Shown piece after piece: positions 4,959-5,227 of a DNA stretch of 5,227 nt. A model generated the notes under the pieces. The model worked only from the letters and a program-made list of their open reading frames with translations, was not told where the DNA came from and did not search any database. Within the stretch, counting starts at the first letter, position 1. Each line of letters opens with the position of its first letter. The stretch is from Prevotellaceae bacterium (GTDB lineage: Bacteria > Bacteroidota > Bacteroidia > Bacteroidales > UBA932), in contig JAITSM010000156.1 in NCBI GenBank assembly GCA_031287815.1, positions 1-5,227 on the forward strand. Reading direction: 5' to 3'. Made by a program: the position numbers and the translations under genes.

Positions 4959-5227
4959 GCTGCAAACGACTTGCGACACGTGTCGCAACCGCCCCGAAGG
5001 GGTGAAATCGACTTGCCGAACATGCGGCAACCCTCCCGAAGGGCTGCAAACGACTTGCCGCACGTGCGGCAACCTTCCCGAAGGGGTGAAATCGACTTGC
5101 CGCACGTGCGGCAACCTTCCCGAAGGGGTGAAATTGACTTGCCGCACGTGCGGCATCCGTCCCGAAGGGCTGAAATCGACTTGCCGCACGTGCGGCAACC
5201 CTCCCGAAGGGCTGCAAACGACTTGCC
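4959..5227. repeat. 42-bp tandem repeat array with two inverted repeats per unit
   Basis: The 6-mer ACTTGC recurs at 4969, 5011, 5053, 5095, 5137, 5179 and 5221, exactly 42 bp apart, giving six full units plus a seventh cut by the window end. Each unit contains a palindrome, TTGCCGCACGTGCGGCAA in units 3, 4 and 6 (5055-5072, 5097-5114, 5181-5198), then a CCCGAAGGG hairpin core, then a short joint. The joint has two versions: CTGCAAACG before units 1, 3 and 7, and GTGAAATCG or a one-base variant before units 2, 4, 5 and 6. Unit 1 has a different but still perfect palindrome; unit 2 keeps only the outer 6 bp of the stem. The array ends about 40 bp upstream of the secreted-protein start, so it may lie in that gene's promoter or leader region. 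At least five of the six frames are open because 42 is divisible by three, so open frames here are not evidence of a protein. Confidence 0.95.

Noticed and set aside
4916..5023. Longer start (ATG at 5023) for the secreted protein
   Set aside because: It would place 35 repeat-derived residues before the signal peptide, and that frame is open through the array anyway; the ATG at 4918 gives a normal signal peptide.
4932..5217. Minus-strand open frames encoding 14-residue repeats such as PHVRQVDFTPSGRL
   Set aside because: They arise because the 42-bp unit is divisible by three and contains few stops; at least five of six frames are open across the array, so openness says nothing about coding.
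4959..5227. CRISPR array
   Set aside because: The units are adjacent copies with near-identical joints; there are no unique spacers and no cas gene in the window.
4959..5227. parS-like centromere or plasmid iteron site
   Set aside because: Only the central CACGTG is shared with parS; the flanking bases differ from the TGTTNCACGTGNAACA pattern and no parA, parB or rep gene is present.

Overview
The window looks like part of a chromosome from the Bacteroidota, most likely Bacteroidales. Two intergenic regions carry a TAnnTTTG -7 box, the promoter signature of that phylum, and the start codons are preceded by A/T-rich leaders instead of Shine-Dalgarno sequences. The gene set fits too: a serC-serA-DUF1015 cluster with a short phosphoglycerate dehydrogenase, an Rpn/PD-(D/E)XK transposase-like gene, and a secreted protein whose signal peptide ends in FAQ. 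Genus cannot be told from this sequence. All five genes lie on the minus strand, so transcription runs from high to low coordinates.

Layout in the order of transcription. At 4959-5227 there is a tandem array with an exact 42-bp period, each unit carrying two inverted repeats; it runs off the window edge. Next, 3902-4918 encodes a secreted 338-residue protein with a common-looking N-terminal module and a cysteine-rich C-terminal half that I do not recognise. The intergenic stretch 3641-3901 holds two terminator-like hairpins and then a well-formed promoter (3677-3707) for the serine cluster. serC (2564-3640), serA (1629-2549) and a DUF1015 gene (296-1537) follow. serC and serA are 14 bp apart; serA and DUF1015 are separated by 91 bp filled with two families of heptamer repeats and a 12-bp palindrome. 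After DUF1015 comes a terminator-like hairpin with a T-run, then a -7 box and the start of an Rpn-family gene (1-197, cut by the window).

Functionally, SerA oxidises 3-phosphoglycerate to 3-phosphohydroxypyruvate and SerC transaminates it to O-phosphoserine, the first two steps of serine synthesis. No serB (phosphoserine phosphatase) is present here. The third gene, DUF1015, carries a DGHHR motif, which I remember from ParB/sulfiredoxin-fold free-serine kinases. That makes it a candidate for handling serine or phosphoserine, though this remains a hypothesis. SerA is a short form without a regulatory ACT domain and has lysine where most members of its family have the catalytic histidine.

The least explained parts are the 42-bp double-hairpin array, which shows a compensatory double change in one unit; the shared hairpin core inside the signal-peptide codons of the adjacent gene; and the composite secreted protein itself.
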